DNA of 64,000 nucleotides, taken from NCBI GenBank assembly GCA_050084515.1, contig CM114272.1, positions 7,068,001-7,132,000 of the forward strand, written 5' to 3'. The notes beneath the pieces are model-generated. The model was not told the DNA's origin. It ran no database searches and saw only the letters and a list, made by a program, of their open reading frames with translations. The position numbers were made by a program, and so were the translations under genes. Origin of the DNA: Blasia pusilla (Eukaryota > Marchantiophyta > Marchantiopsida > Blasiales). Shown in pieces: positions 35,771-46,179 of this stretch. Position 1 is the first letter of the stretch. Every line of letters starts with the position of its first letter.

Positions 35771-36720
35771 TGGTCATCAAGGTTAGCGGCTTTGCAATCA
35801 AACTGAAACCCTTGACGTACCATCGATAGAAGTTCGCCAATCCCATGAATGCACGAAGTCGACTCACATCCGTAGGGCGTGGAATGCGTAAAATAGCCTC
35901 TACCTTTGTCTGTTGTACACCAAGGCCCCCAGGGTATATCGTATGACCCAAGTACTTAATCTGGTCGTAGAAGAACTTGCACTTTCCTGGATGTAGCTTC
36001 AGCCCATGTAACTACAATCGTCGAAATACCTCCTCTAGATATCGCTCATGCTCCTCAACCGTGGTGCTTAAGACTATAATATCATCAATATAACACCTAG
36101 CAAAATCCAGACCTGCCAAGATCCTATCCATGACCATCTGGAACTCAACCGAGGCGTTCTTTAACCAGAATTGTAAGAATTGCCACTGGTACAAACAATC
36201 CTTCTCGTGAGGATTGATGCCCCAAAATGCTGTCTTCTGCCTGCCGTCCAATCTGATAGGCAACTGATGGTATCCGGCTTGCAAATCCAATGAACTAAAG
36301 ACCTTTGCATGCCCAATCGCATCAAAGATCTCCTCAGGGATGGGCATGGCATACCTAGCGGCCTTTGTCTGCCGATTGATAGGTCGGTAATCTCCACACA
36401 TTTGCCTATCCGTCCTGTTGCCATGCACATCCTTCTTGGTGGGCATGACAATGGTAGATGCATACTCTCCATGCGACATCTCCACTAGTCCTGCTCCAAC
36501 CAAGTCCTAGCTCCTACTCTGAATCAGAGTCCTCTCCATGTCATTGTACTTGTAGGGTCATCGGAAGATCGACGTGTCACTCAACAACTCGATGCGGATC
36601 CCTGGACCCTTAAGTGTACCCAAATCATGCATACTAAATGCAAAACAACTCCTATAACTCCTAAGGAACTGGTGTATCCGACGCCGCTCTCCTCCTATCA
36701 ACTTAGGGCCCATATCTAGC
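35771..36720 (-). pseudogene. Reverse transcriptase of element A
   Basis: Blocks include VMPTKKDVHGNRTDRQMCGD, YRPINRQT, FSSLDLQAGYHQLPI, and the catalytic CYIDDIIVLS with the YIDD codons at 36081-36092. After a stop at about 36012 come KCKFFYDQIKYLGHTIYPGG and FMGLANFYRWYVKGFS. Most of the domain is open in one frame, but with a stop at 36012, so the copy is only moderately old. Confidence 0.88.
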
Positions 36721-37028
36721 TCCCAAGTCTCCATCGTGACTACAATAGGACTCTTTGACGCGGATGTCAGTGGTTGCTATGGTGCAACTCCGTCTCAGAC
36801 AATAGAACTTCCATCTCCACGTGCAATACCCGGAACCATGCTTGATGCTGTGACTATCATCTCCTGACGTACCTGCAAAACATCCCAAGAAGTCCAAGGG
36901 TGTCTCTCTCGATCGCCCCAGGTGTGTCGATCTCCTCGGGTCTCGCCCCCAGCCACTGCCTCAACCGTCTCGGTAGGCATGGGGCTCACCAACGCAACAA
37001 CTGTGATCTATTGCATCCTCAAATGACG

Positions 37029-37730
37029 CTACTCAGCTACTCCTAAGCTGAAAATCCATGTCAAGCAGTTCAGGTCCATCGCGTGACCCAAGACATAACG
37101 TCGTGATGCCTCCGATAGTGACGGTGCTGCCATCACTCCTGTGGGGAATCCCATCGCTCGCTCTCGCTCATCGGCGTTGGGCTCCACCAACCTCTGTACC
37201 TGGTCATCCCAAACCAATCCAGGTCCAGCCTCCGGAAATACATAGGAAGCGGGAAAACTCATAAATGTGGGAAAGGCGGCTCGTGGCATGCCAATCTTGT
37301 TGACCACAATCAACGGCGGTCAATCATCGTGCCTCACTGCCTGTGATCGACGACCCGGATCCAATATAGAATCCACCAACAAATCAGAGGGACGCTCCAC
37401 TCTCGCATAAGCCCTCCGCAATACCTCATGTGGTACCAAGTTGGTCCACCAAAGACGTGGGCGATGTGCTCGTAAACCCACACTCGTTGCATCTAACACT
37501 GCCGGACCGATCCATACGCGCACCTGATATGCACTCGTCACCACGCGGGACCTCGAATCGCCCAAAATTGGCACATTTCCCAAAAATATGCTAGAGAACG
37601 AGATTGATGCTCTTGTAAATGTCGCAAGATCCGTATCATCTCCCAAAACAACCTAGACCGAGTGTCAGCTAACCGGCGACCTCGTCCAGCACTCGATTGG
37701 CCCTGACACGGCCAACTAGAAATGATGTGG
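37029..37730 (-). pseudogene. DNMT3-like cytosine-5 methyltransferase of element A (5' truncated)
   Basis: From right to left the conserved motifs appear as SSWPCQGQSSAGRGR (motif IV, catalytic Cys codon within 37703-37711), RLFWEMIRILRHL, FLGNVPILGDSRSRVV (motif VI), LRAHRPRLWWTNL (motif VIII), FPTFMSFPASYVF, ADERERAMGFPTG and YVLGHAMDLNCLTW (motifs IX-X). Motif I is missing because the element is cut at 37730. The Glu of the usual ENV motif is Gly here (codon at 37572-37580 region), which would impair catalysis. A frameshift lies between motifs IV and VI and a TGA at 37320-37322. The order IV-VI-VIII-X is canonical, unlike plant DRM enzymes, in which the blocks are permuted. Confidence 0.82.
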
Positions 37731-38475
37731 TGCGCATACATACCGCTACACAACATACATCGCTGGTCATATCTACATCACACAACACCAATCTTCCCCA
37801 CACACGGATAGATCCACATATGTATAGAAATCAACTCATACATATACATGGAGATCACAAAAAAAAAGTAGTAGTAAAAACGACACACCCGGCCTAAAAC
37901 TCCACTCCTCAATCTACATCAGCATATCGAGCCTCGTCCACCCCGCGCTATCAAGGAATCCGGACGCTAGCACCCTAGTCCTATCTTGCACACGTACAAG
38001 AGAGGTACTCCAACGGCCCAACATGAGAAAGATGGCTTAGGAAAGCCATCTTCCTCTCTTATATAGTGTTGGGAAGAGCCAAAAGGCTCTTCCCCTAAAA
38101 ATAGCCATCTCCTTGGTAACCTGCGCACACATGTTACCAGAGGCGGCTGACCTGGTCAACAAGTCGCCCGGCTGTGAAAGACTTCAACATGAAAGTTGTC
38201 AGAAACAACGTTCCCAACACAGTGGACCTATCCTCAACCTCATCCGACATCGTGGGACAAAGTTACACTCAAGATAGTCCGTTGGCTCCTACATCCTATC
38301 CACGATAGATCTCGGCCTATCGGCTACTCACATGTGACAGTTGTCGTGCACATACATATCGCTACACAACATACATCATTGGTCACATCTACACTACACA
38401 ACACCGATCTTCCCCACACACGGGTCGATCCACACATATACAAAAATCAACTCATACATTTACATGGAGATCACA
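37731..38475 (-). repeat. 3' LTR of element B with duplicated 129-base ends and a TATA box
   Basis: Two 129-base copies, 37731-37859 and 38347-38475, begin TGCGCATAC/TGCACATAC and end GGAGATCACA (TG...CA). The first 34 bases resemble the element A LTR ends. Between them, read on the minus strand, ACACTATATAAGAGAGG at about 38055-38075 is a good TATA box, about 400 bases from the LTR start. That fits a U3 promoter of the retrotransposon. The size of the LTR (745 bases) includes both copies. Confidence 0.6.
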
Positions 38476-38539
38476 CAACCGCCCCCCTAGCTGGCAGTTG
38501 GATCCCCCCAACTCCAGATAGAAAATATCACATCTCTCT

Positions 38540-38698
38540 GACATAACCTACTACCCTATACACATCTCGGACACATCCATCGTTCCGTGGGAACCACATC
38601 AAGAGGGGGGGGGTCAGACATGACATATGCTACCCTCGAGAACAACCATCACATACCAACATGGTGGTTGCACCCCTCGCAGATCCGCACAACATACA
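38540..38698 (-). pseudogene. PHD finger at the integrase C-terminus of element B
   Basis: The integrase frame continues without a break into CMLCGSARGATTMLVCDGCS, then RG-stop-HMSCLTPPL. The stop is TAG where element A has TGG (Trp), so a single change broke it. The Cys4-His-Cys spacing C-x2-C ... CDGC-x4-H-x2-C matches PHD fingers, including the LTPPL that follows His-x2-Cys in many of them. A terminal Cys (GCVRDV) is in roughly the right place. The first Cys codon is at 38696-38698. Confidence 0.78.
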
Positions 38699-38699
38699 C

Positions 38700-39860
38700 C
38701 TCAAGCCTGCAGCTACCACTGCCAAGCTCGGATCCAGCGTCCCGTCTACGTTCGGAAGATGACATGGCGCAAAATTGCGAACATCATCCTTCCAAACCAA
38801 ACCATCCCGTCCCTCCCACATAAGGACTCCGGTCAGTAATACCTCGCGCACACGTAAAATTGTGCGCCCTGCAGTGACATCTAACATCGTGGATGCCACC
38901 TGCTGTAAATACACGTAATCTCCAAGATGAAACCTCCTAATCCTTGGACGATAACCTCCTCCACAAAGGGTCGCGTACCTCAATGTATCTCTATGATGGG
39001 CAATAGCTAAGTTCTCAAAGGCCATAGGCATAACTCTACAAAAAACCTCCGCCCTCTGAGAACATGCTTGTACCCACACATCTGGATCATCAAGATCTAA
39101 CACCTCCGCCATGTCACGTCGAATGGCTGCAGGTAAATCTAGCTCTTTCCCAAAGAGCAAAAAGTACGGTGAAAATGACACCAAGGATGCTTGCCGACTA
39201 AAGCGATAACCCATAGCCAACCATGGCAACTGTAGGTTCCACTCCCTCAACTGTCCCCGTTGCAATCCATACTTGCGCAATCCTCTCTTCACCGTCTGTA
39301 CCACTCTCTCCGCCAACCCATCCACCTCAGGATGATCTCTGGACGTGGTGCGGTTATCTATCAGCGCCTGATCACACAAGGTCTGAAACTCTCCCCTAAA
39401 CTTGGTACTCTGGTCAGTCAACAGCCGGTGCACCAAAGTGACTAAGCACATGATCTAGAAACGCATAAGTTGTTCCCTTGGTCGTCTTGTCCGGTAGTAC
39501 CACCAACTCTATCCACTTGGAGAAATGCTCCACCATGACCAACACATACCTATGATGACACCCCGTCAATGGCAAAGGTCTCGCAAAGTCTAAACTCCAC
39601 CGATAACCTAAACCCATAATCGGCAAAGGATGTAATTGCGGAGTGGGAGCATTGAAGGATGCTCACACTCTGTCACATACCATACATCTTGCCACAAACT
39701 GTTGTACCCCAATATGCATGTCGCGCCACCAATACTAAACCTTGAGTAAGTTGTAAGTACGCTTCACTCCAAAATGTCCCAACTCCTCATGGGCATGTCG
39801 CACTACACGTGCTCGCTGGGAAGGATGAGGTACCACTCGTATCCTACCATCTCCCCATAC
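38700..39860 (-). pseudogene. Integrase of element B
   Basis: The zinc part reads HAHEELGHFGVKRTYNLL (39740-39800), followed by a stop, then FVARCMVCDRV with the Cys pair. The core has SLDFARPLPLTG (first Asp), LTDQSTKFRGEF (second Asp), and SRDHPEVDGLAERVVQTVKR with the catalytic Glu, so a DD35E set is present. A GDYVYLQQVAS block and a VWKDDVRNFAPCHLPNVDGT stretch form the C-terminal tail before the PHD finger. Stops occur at about 39735 and in the region 39626-39700. Confidence 0.87.
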
Positions 39861-40262
39861 CCGCAAAATGTGAGTCCCCTCCCACCTGAACTTCCTGGCT
39901 CTCTGTAGGATCCGATCCCGATTCCTAGCAGTCACTATGCTCGCTATGACGCTAGTGCGCAAGAACTCCACAACCTCCACGTCGTCATGGATATCACAAC
40001 CACCTGTTGCCTCCTCGTTGACCTCCGGATCCAAAGACTCATCATCCAACCCCACCACTGGAGTCATCACCTGTGGCTAACCTGCCATAGTCAACCAATA
40101 AAGATAGGCAGATGCATGCCAACCGGGCACCATCTCCTCATCACTCTCTCCATGCCATCGAGCTTCTGTGTCGTCTCTCTAACTCAGACATGGGTTACGA
40201 CTCAACCCATCCGCATTTTGGTTCAGCCGACCTGGCCTATGAACCACCTCAAACTCATACTC

Positions 40263-40700
40263 CTATAGTAATAGAGCCCACATGGCAAGCTTTCCCGTAA
40301 GCTTGTCGGACTCCATCAACCACCTCAACGGTTGATGATCAGTGATAAGTGTGAAAGGGTTTCCGAATAAATAGCACTTGAAATGTGCCACGACCCACAC
40401 TACAACCAAGCACTCTCCCTCGTAGGAGCTGTACTTCTCCTCTGCAATGTTTTTTGATCGGCTCGCGTAAGCCACAACGAACTCCCTCTCCTTGTCATCC
40501 CTCTGAGTAAGTACCGCTCCTAGACCCAACATGCTCCAATCCGTATGTAACTGGAATGGGCGACCCCTAACCGGTCTCTGTAAAATGGATGAGGAAGCCA
40601 ACCTGTCCTTGAGCTCCTCAAATGCTCGCTCCTGATCATCTCCCCACAACCAAACATGATCAAGTCTTGTCAACAAGGTCAAAGACTTTGCGATCGCACT
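40263..40700 (-). pseudogene. RNase H domain of element B
   Basis: LHTDWSMLGLGAVLTQRDDK holds the first Asp, then AYASRSKNIAEEKYSSYEGE with the conserved Glu, and LITDHQPLRWLMESDKL with the Asp-His block intact. It follows directly on the reverse transcriptase in one reading frame. Confidence 0.88.
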
Positions 40701-41567
40701 AAAACCCTTGACATACCGTCGATAGAAGTTTGCCAGTCCAAGAAATGCTCGGACTCGACTCACATTTGTAAGGCGTGGAATCTGCACAATAGCCTCTACC
40801 TTTGTCTGCTGAACGCCTAACCCACTCGGGTATATGATGTGTCCCAAGTACTCAATCTGTGCTTAAAAGAATCTGCTCTTGCCTGGATGTCACTTGTCTG
40901 GATTCCTCAACCGTAGAACTGAAGATAAGAATATCATCTATGTAACATCGTACAAACTCCAAGCCAGCCAAAATCCTATCCATCACTCTCTAAAACTCTG
41001 CAGCGCCTTCTTCAACCCAAATGGTAAGAACCGCCACTGATACAAGCAATCTCTCCCGAACCGATCTATCCCCCTGAATGTTGTCTTCTCCATGTCCTCC
41101 AGCCTGATAGGAAGCTGATGATAGCCAACACGGAGATCTAAAGTACTGAAGATCTTTGCATGCCCTACCGCATCAAAGATCTCCTCAGGATTAGGCATAG
41201 CGTACCAGTCTGAGCTCATCTTTTCGTTGATAGGACGGTAATCTCCACACATACACCTATCCGTCCAATTGCCATACATATCCTTCTTTGCAGGCATGAC
41301 TGTGGCAGATGCATACTCCCCATGTGATAACTCCACAAGTCCTGCCTCCAACAAGTCCTGACTCCTGCTCTGAATCAAGGCTCGCTCCATATCATAATAT
41401 ATGTAGGGTCGACGAAAGATCGGCGTATCACTAGCCAACTCAATCCGTATCCCGGGACCCTTAAGTGTACCCAAGTCTCTCATACTGAAGGCAAAGAAGT
41501 TGACATGCCCTCTCAGAAACCTAAGAACTCGCCGTCGCTCTCCTCTTATCAACTTGAGACCTATCAC
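40700..41567 (-). pseudogene. Reverse transcriptase of element B
   Basis: Blocks run GPGIRIELASDTPIFRRPY, SATVMPAKKDMYGNWTDRCM, GDYRPINEK, FSTLDLRVGYHQLPI and CYIDDILIFSSTVEES, with the YIDD codons at 40933-40944. Then KVEAIVQIPRLTNVSRVRAF and LGLANFYRRYVKGFSAIAKS follow. A frameshift lies near the finger region before YIDD (around 40980) and a second one after it (about 40860). Confidence 0.88.
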
Positions 41568-41857
41568 AGGCTCCCAAGTCTCTATCGCGACCTTACTCGG
41601 AGAGGACGCAACCTCCGGCTTTGGTTGCTATATAGCAACCCTAGCCACCTCCGCAACAGCCACTCCACTCTCACCTCCTACACCATGCTCCATATTCAAA
41701 AAATGAACATGTGCTACTCTAGCCATGGGTCCCAAGAAGTCCATGGATGCCTATCTCTCCTTGTCCTGCCCCTAGCCAATGCATGTACAGACCCTGTAGG
41801 CAATGGTCCAACTCGTGGACATGACAACATGGATGACACTCGCATCCGTCTCTGCTC

Positions 41858-42805
41858 AGCCATACCTAAGTTGACTCTCCATGTGAGACAGTTGAGGTCC
41901 ATCGCTTGCCCCAACACCTATCTCCGGGATGCCTCAGCCATCCCTGGCACCGCCGTAGTACCCGTAGCAAACCCCATGGCGCGCTCGCACTCATCTGCTG
42001 TAGGCTCCTCTAATGCTCGGGTCACCTCATCCCAATCATGCCTAGCCCTCCTTGACGAAAGGCATGGGATACTGGGAAGCTCACCAACGTAGGTAAGGCT
42101 GCCCTCAACTCCCCCACCCTATTGGTCATCGCCAACAGTGGTCTATCATCCCGCGTCACCACCTGAGATCAACGCCTTGAGCCCAAAATAGCATCCACTG
42201 TGAGATGTGGTGCTCGTTGGACTCCATCGTATGCTCGACTTAGTACCTCTGATGGTATCAGGTTCATCCACCACAGTCGTGGACGATGGACACGTGAACC
42301 AACTCTCGCTGCGTCTAGCAACAAAACAGGTCCCAACCAGGACCTCACCTGATGCACACTCGTCATCACACGTGCGCAAGTGTCTCCCAACAACGACACG
42401 TTCTCCAAAATGCATCGCTGGAGAACATGTCTGACTCTCTTGCAAGTGTCGTACTACTCGAAGCATCTCCCAAAACATCCCTGACCTCGGATCCTGCAAT
42501 CCAAATCCTCGGCCACCTGATGAATGACCCTGACATGGGCATCCAGCAATCACCAAATGAATAGTGCCAACTCTATCCAGATCCTGCGCCCCCACCAAAG
42601 AGATGTCGGCGGGTAGTGTATGCTGATATCCCCGTACTGCAGATACCGGCAACAACTCTGGATACCTCTAGACCAATCTCGCCACGGGACATAATGATAC
42701 TCGCCGTGCGGTCTCATCTCTCTCCACATAAAGGTACTGATGCACCCGTATGCCCGCCTCCACATTAGCCAATCCTGTGCTAATCCCTCCGAAGAGATCT
42801 AACAC
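41858..42805 (-). pseudogene. DNMT3-like cytosine-5 methyltransferase of element B, motifs I to X
   Basis: The domain is read on the minus strand from 42805 leftwards. Motif I is VLDLFGGISTGL (42770-42805), followed by YLYVERDETARRV, where an acidic residue would contact the cofactor S-adenosylmethionine. Motif IV is VIAGCPCQGHSSGGRG, with the PCQ codons at 42530-42538 (catalytic Cys codon 42533-42535), then DPRSGMFWEMLRVVRHL. Motif VI is LENVSLLGD, with ENV at 42397-42405. Motif VIII is RVHRPRLWWMNL. The C-terminal motif is ADECERAMGFATG, then VLGQAMDLNCLTW. About 315 codons fit a bare catalytic domain. The canonical motif order points to a DNMT3-like enzyme and argues against plant DRM (permuted) or MET1/CMT (chromodomain or BAH architecture). 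It is broken by a TAG after the ARLV segment, a frameshift between motifs IV and VI, and a further one near motif IX. Confidence 0.85.
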
Positions 42806-42999
42806 CCTCCTCTAGACAGTGCCACACAACGGGGGTGGTATCGAGTGGGGTCAACGTCTCCACTCCAAGAGCCCGATCACCATGTGACTCTTGCTGCTTC
42901 AGGATAAAGGCATGACTCCACGCCTGCCTCACGAGATCGTCGGCACTCCTCTGTAGCTCTCGAGTCGTACCCCACAATGGTGAAGAGGTCTCGCCAACA

Positions 43000-43661
43000 T
43001 GGGAAGAGACACCCGCCATGGCATGTCTCTCCGTGGGACTATCCGCTACGGGGACATCCTCCGCATATGCGTTCCCCTCCAACAACTCTCCTGGCCAGCT
43101 AACACTACTTATGAAAGTTGCCAACGTGGTCACAGACTCGCCTCGTGATCGACCACCTTGTCTCGCAAACTGCACAGATAACTGAGTCATCTGCCCGTCA
43201 CCTGACCACCACCCTGGTCGATAAGAAACAGTCTCCTCCCATAAGTCATGGATGAATCCTACGGGACATAACACTGTACTCCCCACCAACACATCATACG
43301 ACTCAGCTGGTATCGTAATCGCACGTGTGCGCACCATAGCACTATCCGTCGCATGCTCTGGCTCGACTCTGACAACTATCTCCTGTCGAGTCATATATTG
43401 CGTGGGTGACACGCCCCCAATCAAGGTCTGTGTCTAGAAGGGACAAGGCTTAATGTCGGCCTTCCGTAACCCCAACGCTAAACACGCCACCTTCCCTAAC
43501 ATCAAGGGTTGCGCTCCCGAATCAAGAAGGACGCGTTGCGAGTAGTATACTGTCCCCGTTGGACTAACCAAGCAAAATACTCCAGGTCGATTATCCAGTA
43601 ACACTACTCGAGGTGTCACCACTGCTTGCTCTATGGCCGGTCGAGCTGGCATATCTACCAA
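43000..43661 (-). pseudogene. Aspartic protease of element B
   Basis: QRVLLDSGAQPLMLGKVACL contains the active-site D-S-G-A. Further on come AESYDVLVGSTVLCPVGF and WEETVSYRPGWWSGDGQMTQ. Fragment C carries the same blocks. A stop at about 43434 splits the region. Its position between gag and the methyltransferase shows the enzyme is part of a gag-pol polyprotein. Confidence 0.8.
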
Positions 43662-43699
43662 CTTTGCCGCCGCCGCATGCCATGACTATGTGGGGAACG

Positions 43700-44824
43700 T
43701 CTGGAGCATCGGCTCTGAGGGCAAGTCCACCATCTCCTCAACTACCTCTGAACAAGAAGCACTTACCTCTCCACGCTCACACAACGTGGCAGCCAGCCAG
43801 AACACCTCAGCTTGTCCAACTCCCAATGTCGCCAACTCTATTTTAGAAAATAGTGGAGTATGACTCACTCTGGTGGCCACCTCCAAGTCGACACTGACTC
43901 CACTCAAGCCGGCATAGGGATTGTCACTCCAACTCCTCATGACGTCGACGTAGGTGTCTGAGCTGTAGGCACCGCTGGTCGTTGAGGCACCATCGATGGT
44001 GTGTGTAGTGTCTCCGACAATGTGAATGACTCTGGAACCCTGGCCTGGCGTCCATCGGTCTCCTCCGGTGGGTCAATCTCAAGTCCACCTCTCGATGGCT
44101 GGGTGCCTCTCGCAGCACCCCGAGTCACCACTGCAGCCTCCTCAACCTGAGCTATACTACACATAAATCCCATACTGGCGAGATCCTCAGCTGGGTCAGG
44201 GTAAGAGGTAGAAGCTGAAGCCACACTAGCTGCTCGCGGCTCCGTGCCTTCCCTAAGCTGCATCATGAAGCTGCCTGTCTCATTGCCCTCCTCTCCATCT
44301 AGTCTCCGGGCTGATCGTGTGGGTCTCTCTCCTCTCACGATCCCATCATATGACTTGCGACCACTAGTGGACACATACCCTGGAGCCCAGTACATCCTCT
44401 AGGCATTGATCTCTGCTGAATAAAGTGATCGAAAATCCATGTAGTCATCCATCAAAGGACCCCCCAAGTGCTGGAACAACCCCTTTCATACCATGAAAGG
44501 GTTGAACCGTGTCAGGGTCCGTATCTCCTGGAAGTCGCACCACGTGTCAAACTCCTGGATAAAATCATCTAAGTCGATGGTGCCCACTGCACCCGAGAAA
44601 CGGTGCATGCCTTGATGGCCCATGTCGTCCATCTCCAGCCAAGTGATACTGTCTCCGTCTGCGATCTCGTCACCAAACCCAGTGTCTAGTGATGATGATC
44701 CAGCCACAGAGGGATGTCGAGGTAGCTCCTCACTGGTAACCCCTCGGTATCTTACTCCACTCCGTGTCACACTACTACTACTGCTCGCACTACCTGGTTC
44801 TTCCAAACCCTGGAAGAACGCCAT
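43700..44824 (-). pseudogene. Gag of element B with the capsid centre and zinc knuckle deleted
   Basis: The frame starts at ATG 44824 (MAFFQGLEEPGSASSSSSV) and continues with FSGAVGTIDLDDFIQEFDTW, which matches the start of gag in fragment C. After about 44300 it jumps to a C-terminal block (DPAEDLASMGFMCSIAQVEE, AAVVTRGAARGTQPSRGG) that in C lies beyond the capsid centre and zinc knuckle. About 700 bases of gag present in C are therefore missing in B. Many frameshifts follow. Confidence 0.75.
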
Positions 44825-45480
44825 GATGACAACCTTGTCTCACCCGCTCAAGCACTCAGACTCACCGAGAGTCTCCCACACTCCTCACTAGCTCACTTAT
44901 GCTAACGTCAATCCCATGATGACACACCCGGCCTCACGCACACTCAACACTTGGGCTCACCATGAGCCTCCCTACTGACTCACCTAACCTAGCGACACTC
45001 TTGGGTCATACACGCAACCCTTATGCAGAAACCGCGGTATATTCACCAACATGCTACACATGCAAAGAATCTACACTCGTCACCATCACTGCACCCACCT
45101 AGCACCAGCTACTACCCGATACCCAACACTCTCAATGACACACTCTCAATGATAAGTGCAGGAAAAGGGACTCGAATGGGTAACCTGATCACGCCCTCCA
45201 ACCTACATACCGTCAACGCTCACTCCTCCATGTGGTATGACAACCTCCGCAACACAACACTCTCCTCGACCAACACGTTGATTCTCCCGTCAACATATGT
45301 GGACACACCGTCGACATCATGCGCACTGACACTCTAACACTACCACTCCGTCGAGACACTCTTCACCAAAACTGTGGGTGCGGATTCCCCAGCTCATTGC
45401 CAATCCGCAACAAACAACCACTACCAATGGACTATGAAGGTCGTTGGAGAAAATCTCAACCCTGAAAAATCCAAGGTAAG
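44825..45480 (-). other. 5' leader of element B
   Basis: Upstream of the gag ATG the sequence is CA-rich and non-coding. About 345 bases upstream, GGGTAACCTGATCA-type sequence at about 45175-45195 has a counterpart at the same distance in fragment C (about 58630), so it is a conserved leader motif. I could not show that it is a primer-binding site, since a CCA-complementary TGG is not clear. Confidence 0.4.
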
Positions 45481-45900
45481 CCCGCTCTACCATGTCCGCG
45501 CCCCCCCACACCGCTACCCCGTCTCCTTCATCGCTACCCCGTACGCCCTACCCGGCTACCACGTTGGGTGGGAGGCCAACCACGTCCGCAACAAAAAAAT
45601 TCTCGGCCAACCACGTCTGCAAAAAGGGGGGGAGGGGGGGGCCTTATGGGCGCGCACCCCCATGGGTTAGTAAATGCGGGGGAGGGGGGCGTCCGCGCCC
45701 TCTGCCTTCCGCCTCCGCGACTTAATCCTAACCCTAGACCCCTAGGTAGTTGCCTTTACTTGACCACCCCCTAGCGGCTGCAAGCCCTAAAGGTACACTT
45801 CTCCTTTCTCCCTCGACACTCTACACGCATACACTCAACGCCACACCGCACGCTACACCCGGCTGCTGTCCCCCGTCAATCCGCACCAGCAAGATCTGAG
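45481..45900. other. GC-rich stretch with G/C homopolymer runs
   Basis: CGCTACCCCGT units recur at about 45513 and 45533, followed by long G runs near 45625-45690. No gene is seen. It may be LTR or leader sequence of one of the retroelements, but I could not match it to the LTR on the left of element B. Confidence 0.4.
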
Positions 45901-46165
45901 AAAAATGGACAGCTCTTCCGCCTACGGCCTTCCGCACAAAAAAATGACCAACACCCGCGACACACGAGTCTCAAGGGGCTCCCGACCAAGGCAACTCGCT
46001 TCCTACCTGCAAACAACGAATTCCCACGAGCCCCTTGATATCTTTCTCATGTAAAAATAAAGGTTTAGGATGAGGGCCAGGAGACTTCCATGAGTCCCTT
46101 CTAGGATTTGGGAGCTTGCTTCCGCACCCACGATCCCCACAAGGTAGGGGTCCATGAAGGGAAAT
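45900..46165 (-). mobile_element. Left flank of the CACTA insertion, part of retroelement D (putative)
   Basis: This segment lies immediately left of the CACTA element and should continue the sequence that resumes at 54130 (retroelement D) once the CACTA is removed. It has no recognisable domain. Its left limit is not defined. Confidence 0.35.
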
Positions 46166-46179
46166 CACTAGAAGAAATC

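Larger units (their letters stand above)
32585..37730 (-). mobile_element. Ty3/gypsy element A with methyltransferase and PHD remnants
   Basis: Reading from right to left the order is methyltransferase (truncated at motif IV), reverse transcriptase, RNase H, integrase zinc region, then an unrelated insert in place of most of the integrase core, a PHD finger, a 3' untranslated stretch (CTAGAGGGGCG, PPT-like) and LTR sequence. The right end stops abruptly inside the methyltransferase at 37730, where LTR sequence of element B starts. The same domain order is seen in element B. Stops and one domain loss show it is inactive. Gag and protease are missing here but could be the separate block at 55.8-58.3 kb. 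Confidence 0.85.
37731..45170 (-). mobile_element. Ty3/gypsy element B: gag-PR-methyltransferase-RT-RH-INT-PHD
   Basis: This is the most complete member of the family here. From right to left it holds a gag start (44824), a shortened gag, protease, methyltransferase, reverse transcriptase, RNase H, integrase, a C-terminal PHD finger, a PPT-like tract (CTAGGGGGGCGG in reverse complement, about 38478-38490) and a 3' LTR. Its left end abuts element A inside the methyltransferase of A, so B (or its LTR) probably inserted there. The right boundary is unknown; a leader segment at about 45150-45190 is shared with fragment C. Multiple stops and frameshifts make it inactive. Confidence 0.85.
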
